Assembly (NCBI GenBank): GCA_021162125.1
Contig: JAGGZG010000153.1
Coordinates: 1-14,669, forward strand
Origin: Anaerolineae bacterium
GTDB lineage: Bacteria > Chloroflexota > Anaerolineae > JACIWR01
Length of the DNA stretch: 14,669 nt
Direction of reading: 5' to 3'
Below, one piece after another: positions 1-6,989 of this stretch. The translations under genes and the position numbers were made by a program. The notes under the pieces were generated by a model that worked only from the letters and a program-made list of their open reading frames with translations, had not been told where the DNA came from and did not search any database. Positions within the stretch are counted from its first letter, which is position 1, and every line of letters starts with the position of its first letter.

Positions 1-1421
1 GCCTTGACAACCTTGTCAAGCTTCCCGATGGCCTCATTCCATTCCCCAGCATCCAAATGCCGCATTGCCTCTTGGTACGAGGTTTGTATCCGCCGGCGCT
101 CTTCTGCCCTGCTGAGTCTAGCCGGAACGTCCTCGTAACCCGGCTGAATGGACAGGATCTTCGAGAATAGCTTGATAGTCTCGGTCCAATGCTCCGCCTT
201 CTCCTGTTTGATCGCTTCGGCGTATAACGAGGCCAGCTCAATCTGTTTTTTCACCTCGTCTAGCCAGGTTTTGGCTTCTCCACCCCGGTAGTGTGGATCT
301 GATCGGAGAATATCTTCTAGTTCAGCTTTCGCCTTTTGCCACTCTTTCTGGGCTACGAATGCCAAAGCCCGCTGGTAGACTTCCGCCAGCCTCACTTGTT
401 CCTTTGCCTGTTCCAACTTGGCTGGCACGTCTTCGTAAGGCGCGTTGTACTCAATCAATTTCTCGAAGGACTCAACCGCCTCCTGCCATTTTCCACCCTC
501 AAAGTGAGCTATTGCCTGCTCATACAAGTCTTGAAGTTCGCGCTCCCATACCACCTGTGCATCCCTGGCCTCTTCCAGAGCCTTGAGCATCGCGCGCGCA
601 TCCGGATAGCGTCTTTCTGGCTTCTTTTGCAAAGCTCGTATCACTGTCTCGTTCAGCAACTCACAGATACCCCGTCGCTTGTTGCCAGGCGGTTCTGGCT
701 TCACCTTAAGATGCCCACGAATTACCTCATTTACCGCATTGTCTCCCCTCAATGGAAAAGGTGGTTCCCCGGTCAGCATTTCGTACAGGGATACGCCCAG
801 AGAGTAGAGATCAGACCTGCCGTCAACGGGGTCCTCCTGAAGACGCTCCGGGGAGACGTATTGCCATGCCCCCAATGGAGCGGGAGCACCTGTCTTCGCG
901 CTTGTCCTGGTGAGTCGAGCCCTCTGTGCGAAACCGAAATCGGAGAGCTTGGGGATCACAGCCCCTTCGCCTTCGCTTTCCTCGTCAGTACACAGAACAA
1001 TGTTGCTGGGACGAACGTCTCCGTGGATCAAGCCTTTACGGTGAGCAGCCGATAGCCCCCGGCACACGCCTATTGCGAGGTCAATGGCCTGCAAAATGGG
1101 CAGGCTGCCCTTCTCCGAAATAAGTTGTGCAACGGTGCCTTTGTCACCGTACTCCATCACAATGTAACGTTCGTCACCTTCCCGTTCGCAGGTGTAAATG
1201 ATGACAACATTTGGATGTTTAATGCTTGCGGCTTTGGAGGCTTCTTCCAAGAACTGACTCAGCGCACTTTCGTCTTGACAGAGGTCTTTTCTGAGACATT
1301 TTACTGCTACTTCTCGACCGAGGTTATCCTCTGCGAGGTAAACCTCTCCCCATCCGCCGCTGCCTAGCAATTCGAGGATTTTGTATTTGCCCAATAACAT
1401 TTGTCCAGGATGCAAAGACAT
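1..1421 (-). CDS. Serine/threonine protein kinase with C-terminal TPR-like repeats (C-terminus beyond window edge)
   Basis: Reading leftwards from ATG at 1421, 473 codons stay open to the window edge, so the 3' end is missing. Residues about 13-285 form a Hanks-type kinase: Gly-rich loop GSGGWGEV (20-27), ATP-binding lysine in VAVK (K41), catalytic loop HGDVRPSN (133-140, D135 and N140 kept), DFG (161-163), SPE in place of APE (190-192) and SDLYSLG (203-209). The HRD arginine is Gly and the usual loop lysine is Arg, so this is a non-RD variant that should still bind metal. From about residue 299 there are at least four repeats of about 50 residues with the pattern LY.EA...G.W.EA...F..IL...P.YEDVPARL, which resembles TPR helices and suggests a protein-binding scaffold. 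No transmembrane segment is visible in the part present. Codon use is visibly more AT-rich than in the neighbours. The kinase identity is secure; the substrate is unknown. Confidence 0.93.
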   Translation of the reverse strand, partial: MSLHPGQMLLGKYKILELLGSGGWGEVYLAEDNLGREVAVKCLRKDLCQDESALSQFLEEASKAASIKHPNVVIIYTCEREGDERYIVMEYGDKGTVAQLISEKGSLPILQAIDLAIGVCRGLSAAHRKGLIHGDVRPSNIVLCTDEESEGEGAVIPKLSDFGFAQRARLTRTSAKTGAPAPLGAWQYVSPERLQEDPVDGRSDLYSLGVSLYEMLTGEPPFPLRGDNAVNEVIRGHLKVKPEPPGNKRRGICELLNETVIRALQKKPERRYPDARAMLKALEEARDAQVVWERELQDLYEQAIAHFEGGKWQEAVESFEKLIEYNAPYEDVPAKLEQAKEQVRLAEVYQRALAFVAQKEWQKAKAELEDILRSDPHYRGGEAKTWLDEVKKQIELASLYAEAIKQEKAEHWTETIKLFSKILSIQPGYEDVPARLSRAEERRRIQTSYQEAMRHLDAGEWNEAIGKLDKVVK

Positions 1422-1454
1422 GGTTCGCCCCAATTTGTGAACTCCAAAACACAC

Positions 1455-1504
1455 AAAGCACCCATTGCCTCAGACGCGCTCGCGCCTCAGGCAATGGGTG
1501 CTTT
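1455..1504 (-). terminator. Perfect 16-bp hairpin with U-rich tail in the kinase leader (attenuator or terminator)
   Basis: The arms 1455-1470 and 1489-1504 are perfectly complementary over 16 bp, with an 18-nt GC-rich loop. Read on the minus strand, the stem is followed by TTTGTGTGTTTTGG, as in an intrinsic terminator. It lies between the kinase promoter (1628-1656) and the start codon at 1421, so it could either attenuate the kinase transcript or stop read-through from the glycosyltransferase operon upstream. The structure is seen directly; the function is inferred. Confidence 0.6.
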
Positions 1505-1583
1505 CCATGACAGCCAGACAGATGGCCGTGCTTGCAGATGCAGATTATGGGCCTTCAACATCCGTGCCCCCCACTGGCTGTTG

Positions 1584-1623
1584 AAGTGTAGTTTGGCAGC
1601 TATAGGACTTGAGTACTACACTT
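1584..1623. repeat. 9-bp inverted repeat overlapping the kinase transcription start
   Basis: AAGTGTAGT (1584-1592) is matched by ACTACACTT (1615-1623) across 22 nt. The right arm begins 4 nt downstream of the minus-strand -10 box and covers the expected start site. It may be an operator or a 5' leader hairpin. No regulator is visible nearby. Confidence 0.35.
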
Positions 1624-1627
1624 TAAT

Positions 1628-1656
1628 AGTATACCACCATTTACACCCTATGTCAA
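1628..1656 (-). promoter_or_regulatory. Sigma70-type promoter for the kinase gene
   Basis: On the minus strand, TTGACA (1651-1656) is followed by a 17-nt spacer and TATACT (1628-1633). The spacer ends in GTGG, giving an extended -10 (TGGTATACT). The predicted start near 1621 leaves a leader of about 200 nt before the kinase ATG. It lies 39 bp beyond the stop of the upstream glycosyltransferase gene, so the kinase is probably its own transcription unit. Confidence 0.75.
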
Positions 1657-1694
1657 CAACAAATAGCGGTTAAAAACGGATTGTAAACCAGGGG

Positions 1695-2921
1695 TTAGAC
1701 GACCAAACGGCGATATGCTTCCTCAAGCAGCGGCGCGATCACGCTCCAATCGTACCGCTCCGCCGCGAAGCGCTGCCCCGCCGCTCCCAACTCCGCACGC
1801 CGGGCCGGATCGCGCAGCAGGGCGATCACCTCCCGCGCGAAGTCGGTGGGCTCGTCGGCGACGACGAGCTCGCGGTCCGCCACCAGCGGGTAGCCCTCGC
1901 AGCCCAGCGAGGTGGAGACCACCGCCCGGCCCATGGCCAGCGCCTCCAGTATCTTCAGGCGACTGCCACCACCGATGCGCAGCGGCACCACGTAAACCGC
2001 CGCGCCCGCGATGTAGGGCCGCACGTCCGGGACGCGCCCGGTGACGATGACGGCGGGATTCGCCGCCAATGCCCGCACGCGCGGCAGCGGGCTTTGGCCC
2101 ACGACGTAGAAACGCACGTCGGGGACCTGCTGCTGGACGAGGGGCAGCACCGACTCCACGAACCACAGCACGGCGTCCACGTTGGGCCGAAAATCCATCT
2201 TGCCGGTGAAGACCAGCGAGTTGGGCGGCAGCACAGGATCGTTCGCGCCAGGCGTGTAGGAGGCGTAGTGGGCCACGTCCACCCCGTTGGGCACGACCAC
2301 CAGGGGCAGTGCCGGGTCCAGAGCATGCAGGGCCACGGCGTCGGCTTGCGAGACGACGACGGTGCAATCGAAGCGGCGGCAGACGCGGGCCTCGTAGCGG
2401 CGCAGCTTGCGCCACTGGATGAGCGAGTACAGCGCCCCGGCCCAGCGGCGCGGATGGCGCACGTCCGTCTCGAAAGCCCGCTGCTGGAGCACGTACTCGG
2501 CGTTGTAGGTGTCGAACACCAGGCGCGGTTGGGGTTCGGTGTTCGTGTTCAGGGCCAGCCCGTAGCGGGCGAGCATAATCTCCTCGATCTGCAGCACGTC
2601 GAAGTGGCTTTCCCGCAGGAGGGCATCCAGCCGGGCCTGGAATTCCGTGGACACCAGGCGCAGGGCCAGGTCGGGTTCAGGGGAGAGGAACACAGAAAAC
2701 GCCCGCCGCAGGTGCGAGCGCGTGGGAGCGGGTACAGTCTCGATGCGCCGGCAACAATCCCGCAGCGGCCCGGCGCGGTCCAGGTCCTCGGGAGTGCGCA
2801 CGAAGGAGAGCAGGGTGATGGCGTGGCGTTGGGCGAGCACGCGAATCAGGTTGTACGCGCGCAGTGCCCCACCGTGTTGGGGCGGGTACGGAATCTGGGG
2901 GGTGAGGAAAAGGAGGTTCAT
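1695..2921 (-). CDS. GT4-family glycosyltransferase, resembling the PEP-CTERM/EpsH-associated sugar transferase group
   Basis: A GT-B fold retaining glycosyltransferase of 408 residues, expected to move a sugar from a nucleotide-sugar donor to a cell-surface glycan at the cytoplasmic membrane face. The N-terminus MNLLFLTPQIPYPPQHGG contains the usual Gly-rich acceptor-side loop. NGVD (212-215), FTGKMDFRPN (238-247) and GGGSRLKILEALAMG (317-331) mark the donor-binding domain. The second Glu of the GT4 EX7E pair is present (E326), but the first is not obvious. The frame extends to 3002, yet those 27 extra residues overlap the upstream gene and look non-coding, so ATG 2921 is chosen, 17 nt after the upstream stop. 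Its Shine-Dalgarno is weak, consistent with coupling. The similarity to the EpsH-associated group is a family impression, not a search result; sugar and acceptor are unknown. Confidence 0.88.
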   Translation of the reverse strand: MNLLFLTPQIPYPPQHGGALRAYNLIRVLAQRHAITLLSFVRTPEDLDRAGPLRDCCRRIETVPAPTRSHLRRAFSVFLSPEPDLALRLVSTEFQARLDALLRESHFDVLQIEEIMLARYGLALNTNTEPQPRLVFDTYNAEYVLQQRAFETDVRHPRRWAGALYSLIQWRKLRRYEARVCRRFDCTVVVSQADAVALHALDPALPLVVVPNGVDVAHYASYTPGANDPVLPPNSLVFTGKMDFRPNVDAVLWFVESVLPLVQQQVPDVRFYVVGQSPLPRVRALAANPAVIVTGRVPDVRPYIAGAAVYVVPLRIGGGSRLKILEALAMGRAVVSTSLGCEGYPLVADRELVVADEPTDFAREVIALLRDPARRAELGAAGQRFAAERYDWSVIAPLLEEAYRRLVV

Positions 2922-2938
2922 CGTCGTTGATGTCAGTC

Positions 2939-4045
2939 TCACGAGGCCAGGCTCTGGTACACGGCCAGCGTCTGCCGGGCGGCCTTTTCCCACGAGAAGC
3001 ACTGCGCCCGGCGAAAGCCTTTAGCGATGAGTTCAGCGCGGCGCGCCTCGTCGGTCAGGCCGCGCCATAGGGCCACCGTCAGGCCGGGGACGTCGTCAGG
3101 GGCGACCAGGAGCGCGGCGTCGCCCACCACCTCCGGCAGTGAGGACACGTTGGAGACCACGACCGGCGTGCCGCAGGCCATTGCCTCCAGCGGCGGCAGG
3201 CCAAAGCCCTCGTAGGTCGAAGGATAGGCGAACAGGCTGGCCGCCGTGTACAGCGGGGGCAGGTCCTCCACCGGCACACGGCCCAGGAAGAGGACCGTCT
3301 CGGTCAGCTTCAGTTTCTCTACCAGGGAGAACACCTCTTCGAAGAGCCAGCCCTGCCGACCGGCGACGACGAGCTGCACCTCCACCTTGTAGTCGTCGAG
3401 GAGTTGGCGAAAGGCGCGCAGCAGGGTGGGCAGGTTCTTGCGTGGCTCGATGGTGCTGACGAAGAGAATAAAATCGCCGCCAATGTGGTACTTCTCCCGC
3501 ACGCGGCGCAGTTCCCCTTCATCTTCAATGGGGCGGTAGATGGGATTGGCCGCCTCGTAGATCACGGTGATCTTGTCCTCGGGCACGCCCAGCAGGCGGA
3601 TGATGTCCTCTTTGGTGTTCTGCGAGACGGCGATGATGTGGTCTGTGCGCCGCACCGCCTGATCAATCTGGCCGTAGTAGCGGGCGCCATCCTCGGTCAG
3701 GAGCTGCGGATACAGCAAGAAGGCCAGATCGTGGATGGTGATCACCGATTTGCAATTGTATCGAAAGGGGGGGATGAAATCGGGGCTGTGCAGTACGTCC
3801 AGACCGAGCGGGGGAAGCTCGAAGCGCAGAAACCACTGTTCCAGCCGATGGTGGGCCGGGGAGATAAAGGATACCCGCCGGAAATTGTGGTTAAGGCAAA
3901 GGGATGACTTGTCTCGCCAGTTTTGGATGATGAAGTATTCGTTCTTGTGGTCAATCTTGGCCAGGGCACGGATCAATCGTTGAGTGTACTGGCTGATTCC
4001 GGCCTGGGTGTAGTAAACCATTCGGGCGTCAATTCCGATGCGCAT
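2939..4045 (-). CDS. GT4-family glycosyltransferase, mannosyltransferase-like
   Basis: First gene of a two-gene glycosyltransferase operon; 368 residues from ATG 4045. The start MRIGIDARM with the following AGISQYTQRL segment is typical of GT4 mannosyl- or rhamnosyltransferases. Further landmarks are HD (105-106), FVSTIEPRKN (195-204; R202 and K203 contact the donor phosphate in this family) and the EX7E pair E279/E287 in YEGFGLPPLEAMACGTP. There are no membrane segments; it is a cytosolic or peripheral enzyme using nucleotide-sugar. A GTG at 4060 is also in frame, but GAAGGG sits 7 nt ahead of ATG 4045, which decides the start. The neighbour downstream is a second GT4 enzyme, so the pair likely adds successive sugars to one polysaccharide or lipid-linked oligosaccharide. 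The exact linkage cannot be told. Confidence 0.9.
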   Translation of the reverse strand: MRIGIDARMVYYTQAGISQYTQRLIRALAKIDHKNEYFIIQNWRDKSSLCLNHNFRRVSFISPAHHRLEQWFLRFELPPLGLDVLHSPDFIPPFRYNCKSVITIHDLAFLLYPQLLTEDGARYYGQIDQAVRRTDHIIAVSQNTKEDIIRLLGVPEDKITVIYEAANPIYRPIEDEGELRRVREKYHIGGDFILFVSTIEPRKNLPTLLRAFRQLLDDYKVEVQLVVAGRQGWLFEEVFSLVEKLKLTETVLFLGRVPVEDLPPLYTAASLFAYPSTYEGFGLPPLEAMACGTPVVVSNVSSLPEVVGDAALLVAPDDVPGLTVALWRGLTDEARRAELIAKGFRRAQCFSWEKAARQTLAVYQSLAS

Positions 4046-4113
4046 CCCTGTTCCCTTCACGTTTATACTGGGCCAGGCCGCTCGGCATTGAGCTCCAGCG
4101 GTACTTTCCGTGC

Positions 4114-4137
4114 TTCCCCGATGGGCCGACCGGGGAA
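4114..4137 (-). other. Leader hairpin of the glycosyltransferase operon
   Basis: TTCCCCG (4114-4120) and CGGGGAA (4131-4137) form a perfect 7-bp stem with a 10-nt loop, inside the roughly 110-nt leader between the promoter at 4166-4194 and ATG 4045. No T-run follows, so it is not a typical terminator. A role in mRNA stability is possible but unproven. Confidence 0.35.
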
Positions 4138-4165
4138 CTGGATCGGGCCATGCCCGCAGAGACGT

Positions 4166-4194
4166 ATCATACCACGACTGGACAATTTCGTCAA
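4166..4194 (-). promoter_or_regulatory. Sigma70-type promoter for the glycosyltransferase operon, overlapping the ogt stop codon
   Basis: Minus-strand TTGACG (4189-4194), a 17-nt spacer ending GTGG, then TATGAT (4166-4171). The -35 box includes the stop codon of ogt (4191-4193). The predicted start is near 4159. The compact overlap suggests that ogt reads into this region, while the operon also has its own start. Confidence 0.72.
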
Positions 4195-4712
4195 GCGCGA
4201 AATGGCGCGCTTTCCATCTTCAACATGCGGCGCTTCATCTCCAACCCGCCGCCGAAGCCGGTCAGCCGGCCATCGCTGCCCAGTACGCGGTGACAGGGGA
4301 CGATCACTGGCCAGGGATTATTGGCCATCGCCTGACCCACGGCCCGCGCTGCGCGTGGCGAGCCCACCTGACGGGCGATCTGGCCGTAGGTGCGGGTCTC
4401 GCCACGGGGAATGGCCCGCGTGACCTCCCATACCCGCCGCTGGAAGGGCGTGGCCTGGCTCATGTCCAGCGTCAGGTCGTCGAAGGAGACCACCTGGCCA
4501 GCGAAATAGCGCCGCAGCCGATCTCCGACCTCCGCCAGTTCGCCTTTGGCCGCGAAACGCGCTTCCGGCCAGCGGTCGCGCAACTGGTGCAGCGCCGCCG
4601 CCTCGGTCGGCTGGGGCAGGGTGATGGACAGCAATCCCCGGGGTGAGGCCGCCATGCCCACCCATCCAAAGTCCGTTTTACACGTGCCGATGATCACGTC
4701 TTGACCCTTCAA
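4191..4712 (-). CDS. ogt: Methylated-DNA--protein-cysteine S-methyltransferase (Ogt/MGMT)
   Basis: Suicide repair protein that moves a methyl group from O6-methylguanine or O4-methylthymine in DNA to its own cysteine. The 173 residues match the usual single-domain length. The active-site motif IVPCHRVLGSDG holds the acceptor C140. TPFQRRVWEVTRAIPRGETRTYG (88-110) is the helix-turn-helix entry, R123 sits in the arginine-finger position, NNPWP (131-135) precedes the active site, and TGFGGGLEMKRRML closes the domain. The start is TTG at 4712: AAGGAG lies 7 nt upstream and no better in-frame ATG exists. The gene stands alone; downstream is the glycosyltransferase promoter. No Ada-type regulatory domain is present, so the adaptive response of Ada is not implied. 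A second alkylation-repair gene (mpg) lies about 2.3 kb away. Confidence 0.95.
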   Translation of the reverse strand: MKGQDVIIGTCKTDFGWVGMAASPRGLLSITLPQPTEAAALHQLRDRWPEARFAAKGELAEVGDRLRRYFAGQVVSFDDLTLDMSQATPFQRRVWEVTRAIPRGETRTYGQIARQVGSPRAARAVGQAMANNPWPVIVPCHRVLGSDGRLTGFGGGLEMKRRMLKMESAPFRA

Positions 4713-4779
4713 AGTTTCGCTCCTTTTCGACCTGTGCCATTAAGAACGCGGATTCCAAGACTCAACGGATCAATACATC

Positions 4780-4863
4780 TTATTTGGGGATAAACTCTGG
4801 GAATTTAACCTGATCCGTTACTGTCCCGAGATCTGGGTTCTCAGGTAGCATATCTAACTGCAC
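4780..4863 (-). CDS. Possible 27-residue ORF, or C-terminal remnant of a lost gene
   Basis: On the minus strand, GTG at 4863 follows AAGGAG by 6 nt and opens a 27-codon frame ending in TAA at 4780. The peptide ends in VTDQVKFPEFIPK and is acidic with many prolines. The same frame is open further upstream to about 4922 (about 45 codons, including ECYDSPGSVKKERP), where it runs into a palindromic repeat. That suggests the tail of a gene cut by the repeat, or chance. I do not recognise the sequence. The codon composition is less GC-rich than in flanking genes. Confidence 0.25.
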   Translation of the reverse strand: MQLDMLPENPDLGTVTDQVKFPEFIPK

Positions 4864-4915
4864 AGGTCGCTCCTTTTTCACACTGCCTGGCGAGTCATAG
4901 CATTCGAGCGGAAAC

Positions 4916-4975
4916 TCACCACGGAGACACGGAGAACACAGAGAAAACCCTGTGACCTCCGTGTCTCTGTGGTGA
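4916..4975 (-). repeat. Long palindromic intergenic element (CACGGAG type), also a terminator candidate for the GT39-like gene
   Basis: The arms 4916-4934 and 4957-4975 pair over 19 bp with a single G-U-type mismatch. CACAG/CTGTG forms a second inner stem within the 22-nt loop. Each arm carries two CACGGAG-like units in tandem. The element starts 3 nt past the stop of the GT39-like gene (TGA at 4978-4980), so it may end that transcript, though no strong T-run follows. Similar CACGGAG palindromes are, from general experience, dispersed in many bacterial genomes. Confidence 0.65.
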
Positions 4976-4977
4976 AA

Positions 4978-6420
4978 TCAGGGGCTAAGCTCGTAGCGCG
5001 ATACTTCCACCCGCGTGAAGACGGCGTGGTGAGTTCGCCGGCCATTGCGTTCCAGCCAGGCCTTCACCATCTCCCGCTTATCCCACATCGTCGCCTCGGA
5101 GTAGCACAGCCAAACGGCGTCGTAGCCCCGGGTCTGCGCCTTCATCACCGCGTCCAGCCATGCCTCCGTGGTGTTTGCGTCGGTGGGGATGCCGTCGGCG
5201 TAGGGGGACGAGTCGCCATAGTAATACTCGAAGGTGTGGCGGACGTAAGAGATGTGGAAGATGATAAGTTCGTCGGGTGTGCGGTGCTGGCGGACGTAGG
5301 CGGCGGCAGCGCGAAAGTCGGACTTGATGGGAGTGTGCGCTTGCCACCACAGCCCGTGTGAATTGAGAACCACGAGCGTGATCAGGATCGCTGCCGCCAG
5401 CCAGCGGGACCGTCGCCCGACTTCGATCACCCCCCGCGCGATGAGCAGATAGAACGCTGGCCCAATCCAGATGAGGTAGCGGTCGAGGAAAATAGGCATC
5501 TTCAGGGAGATGAGGTACACACCGGCGATGGGGACGCACAGCCACAACAGTAATGCGACCACGGCGCGCACCCCGCCCCGGTACCCTTCCATTCCCGACA
5601 GAGTCGCCCCGGCCAGCAGTAGAAACACGAAGAGCACGAAGATAGCAATCGCCAGCCAGTTACCCGCTGGCCACAGTCCCTGGGCAAAAGCCACCAGTAG
5701 CGTGTTGAGCATCCGGGGCAGCGGCACGAATTCATGGCCGGTGGTGAACCCTGAGAGCAGGGTAGGCACCTCCCACAGTGCCAGGGGGAGGTAGGGCAGG
5801 GTGAGGGCAGCCATAGCCGCCAGCCAGCCCCGCCAGCGCGCCCGGTAACGGGGCCACCATGCGATGAAAAGCAACGCCTGCACGGGTACGATGAGCGCGG
5901 CCAGCACGTGGACGTACAGACACAGGCTGGTCACGGACACGTGGCCTGCCCACCGCCAGAATCCCCCCCGCTCCAGTGCCTGGACGTACAGATAGACGGA
6001 CAGCAGGGTGAGGGCCAGGATGAGGGCGTACATCTTGCCCTCCTGACTGTACCACACCAGGTACGGCGAGAGGGCAACGAGCAGGGAGGCGAGAATGGCC
6101 GGGGGAGGGGCGAGCAGGCGACGGCCTACTGCGTAGGTAAGGGGCACGGCCAGTACCCCCCACAGCAGCGAGAAGAAACGCAGGGCGAACTCCGAATCGC
6201 CGGCCACGGCCAGCCAGGGGCGGAGAAGCAGGTAATACAGTGGGCCGTTCCACCCTGCCCGCGTGAAGTTGGCCAGCAGTGCGGACGGGGAATCCTGAGC
6301 GAAGCGGATGGCGTCCATCTCGTCGCGCCACAGACTTTGGAAGTCGAGGTGGTAGACCCGCACGGCGAAAGCCAGGAGCACGATGGTCAGGAGGACGAGG
6401 CGGTGGCCGGAGTCACGCAT
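4978..6420 (-). CDS. Multi-spanning membrane glycosyltransferase, GT39/ArnT-like (GT-C fold)
   Basis: A 480-residue integral membrane protein with roughly ten hydrophobic segments. The first (about 7-24) is followed by SLWRDEMDAI (29-38), where the DE pair (33-34) is the conserved acidic motif of the first extracytoplasmic loop in GT-C enzymes. WYSQEGKMYAL (123-132) is the second hallmark of the PMT/ArnT-like group. Such enzymes move a sugar from a polyprenyl-phosphate donor to a lipid or protein outside the membrane. The C-terminal soluble part (about 365-480) has no assigned role. ATG 6420 is preceded by GAGGGAAGGGG and lies 9 nt after the stop of the small Pro-rich membrane protein, so the two are probably translated together. 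Donor and acceptor are unknown. Confidence 0.85.
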   Translation of the reverse strand: MRDSGHRLVLLTIVLLAFAVRVYHLDFQSLWRDEMDAIRFAQDSPSALLANFTRAGWNGPLYYLLLRPWLAVAGDSEFALRFFSLLWGVLAVPLTYAVGRRLLAPPPAILASLLVALSPYLVWYSQEGKMYALILALTLLSVYLYVQALERGGFWRWAGHVSVTSLCLYVHVLAALIVPVQALLFIAWWPRYRARWRGWLAAMAALTLPYLPLALWEVPTLLSGFTTGHEFVPLPRMLNTLLVAFAQGLWPAGNWLAIAIFVLFVFLLLAGATLSGMEGYRGGVRAVVALLLWLCVPIAGVYLISLKMPIFLDRYLIWIGPAFYLLIARGVIEVGRRSRWLAAAILITLVVLNSHGLWWQAHTPIKSDFRAAAAYVRQHRTPDELIIFHISYVRHTFEYYYGDSSPYADGIPTDANTTEAWLDAVMKAQTRGYDAVWLCYSEATMWDKREMVKAWLERNGRRTHHAVFTRVEVSRYELSP

Positions 6421-6429
6421 CCCCTTCCC

Positions 6430-6789
6430 TCACCCCTGCCGGCGCTGCACGATGAGCATCACGCCCACGACGGCAGCCACCATCAGCAGGCCAAGCCCGA
6501 TCCACAGGAGTAGCCGGGCGGCCGGATTGGGAGGCGCGGGTTCCCGTACTGGTGGGGCAACCGGCGGCGTGGTGGGCGGGGTTATGATTGCGGGCGATGG
6601 CTTCGGTAACGGGGTAGGGCTCGCCAGTGGAGAGTGCGGTGACTGAAAAGCGCGCACGGTGGCGGGGCCAACGCTGCTCCACAGCAGGATGGCGACCAAC
6701 AAGGCAGTCAACCCCAGTGGCCACAGAGTCAGGCATGAATGTGTCTCGGCCTGGAGTCTTTCGGCTGCGGAACGGCGTCGAAATCGCAT
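6430..6789 (-). CDS. Small Pro-rich membrane protein with two hydrophobic segments, unknown function
   Basis: 119 residues from ATG 6789, chosen because GGAGG lies 5 nt ahead; a GTG at 6801 is in frame but would sit inside that ribosome-binding site. A basic start (RFRRR) is followed by a hydrophobic stretch (about 24-40) that could be a signal peptide ending near VRA-FQS. Then comes a Pro/Ser/Thr-rich linker (about 50-92) and a C-terminal helix (about 94-114) ending in RRQG. This is the layout of a membrane-anchored extracytoplasmic stalk. It precedes the GT39-like gene by 9 nt. I recognise no family. It could be a partner or a substrate of the glycosyltransferase, since Pro/Thr/Ser-rich stalks are typical O-glycosylation targets, but that is inference. 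Confidence 0.7.
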   Translation of the reverse strand: MRFRRRSAAERLQAETHSCLTLWPLGLTALLVAILLWSSVGPATVRAFQSPHSPLASPTPLPKPSPAIITPPTTPPVAPPVREPAPPNPAARLLLWIGLGLLMVAAVVGVMLIVQRRQG

Positions 6790-6866
6790 GATCTCCTCCA
6801 CTTATACTCAGCGCAATTTGGTTCAGTGAAAACGGAGTCAGATCCGCTGTGCATTTTTGGCCCAGG

Positions 6867-6915
6867 ACGTGAAACGTGAAGCGCGAAACGTGGCCCTCAC
6901 GTATCACGCTTCACG
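6867..6915. repeat. Palindromic intergenic element (ACGTGAA type)
   Basis: CGTGAAGCG (6875-6883) pairs perfectly with CGCTTCACG (6907-6915). Inside, ACGTG (6888-6892) pairs with CACGT (6898-6902) around a 5-nt loop, with a 4x4 internal mismatch. Tandem ACGTGAA units precede the left arm. It lies between mpg and the Pro-rich membrane protein gene. It resembles dispersed ACGTGAA repeats seen in many genomes; copy number here is unknown. Confidence 0.6.
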
Positions 6916-6942
6916 GCTCATTGGCGGGTATAAGGAACGTCT

Positions 6943-6958
6943 AAACTGGGACCAGTTT
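6943..6958. terminator. Short weak hairpin after mpg, possible terminator
   Basis: AAACTG (6943-6948) and CAGTTT (6953-6958) form a 6-bp stem with a 4-nt loop, about 32 nt beyond the mpg stop. T-runs are short. A weak terminator or an operator for the next gene are both possible. Confidence 0.25.
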
Positions 6959-6989
6959 TTCGCACTTCCCATACGTGCTCAATATATCA

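Noticed and set aside
336..1055. Plus-strand frame of 239 codons over the kinase
   Set aside because: The minus strand carries the kinase motifs and repeats; the plus frame has no recognisable domain.
2094..2930. Plus-strand frame of 278 codons over the second glycosyltransferase
   Set aside because: Antisense to a clear GT4 enzyme and rich in His/Gly/Gln, typical of shadow frames.
2922..3002. 27-residue N-terminal extension of the second glycosyltransferase
   Set aside because: It overlaps the upstream GT4 gene, and the family N-terminus begins at MNLLFLTPQ (2921).
4764..4819. AACGGATCA / TGATCCGTT inverted repeat
   Set aside because: Only 9 bp with 38 nt between and no promoter nearby; it may be chance.
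4718..4877. CGCTCCTTTT direct repeat and GCACAGGTCG inverted repeat upstream of ogt
   Set aside because: Short 10-bp matches that mostly reflect two ribosome-binding-site-like AAAAGGAG sequences; not enough for a defined element.
6802..6989. Promoter for the Pro-rich protein and GT39-like operon
   Set aside because: Candidates near 6929-6955 (CTGGTC-N17-TATACC) and TATAAG near 6800 are poor matches and lack the GTGG feature, or leave no room for a leader.
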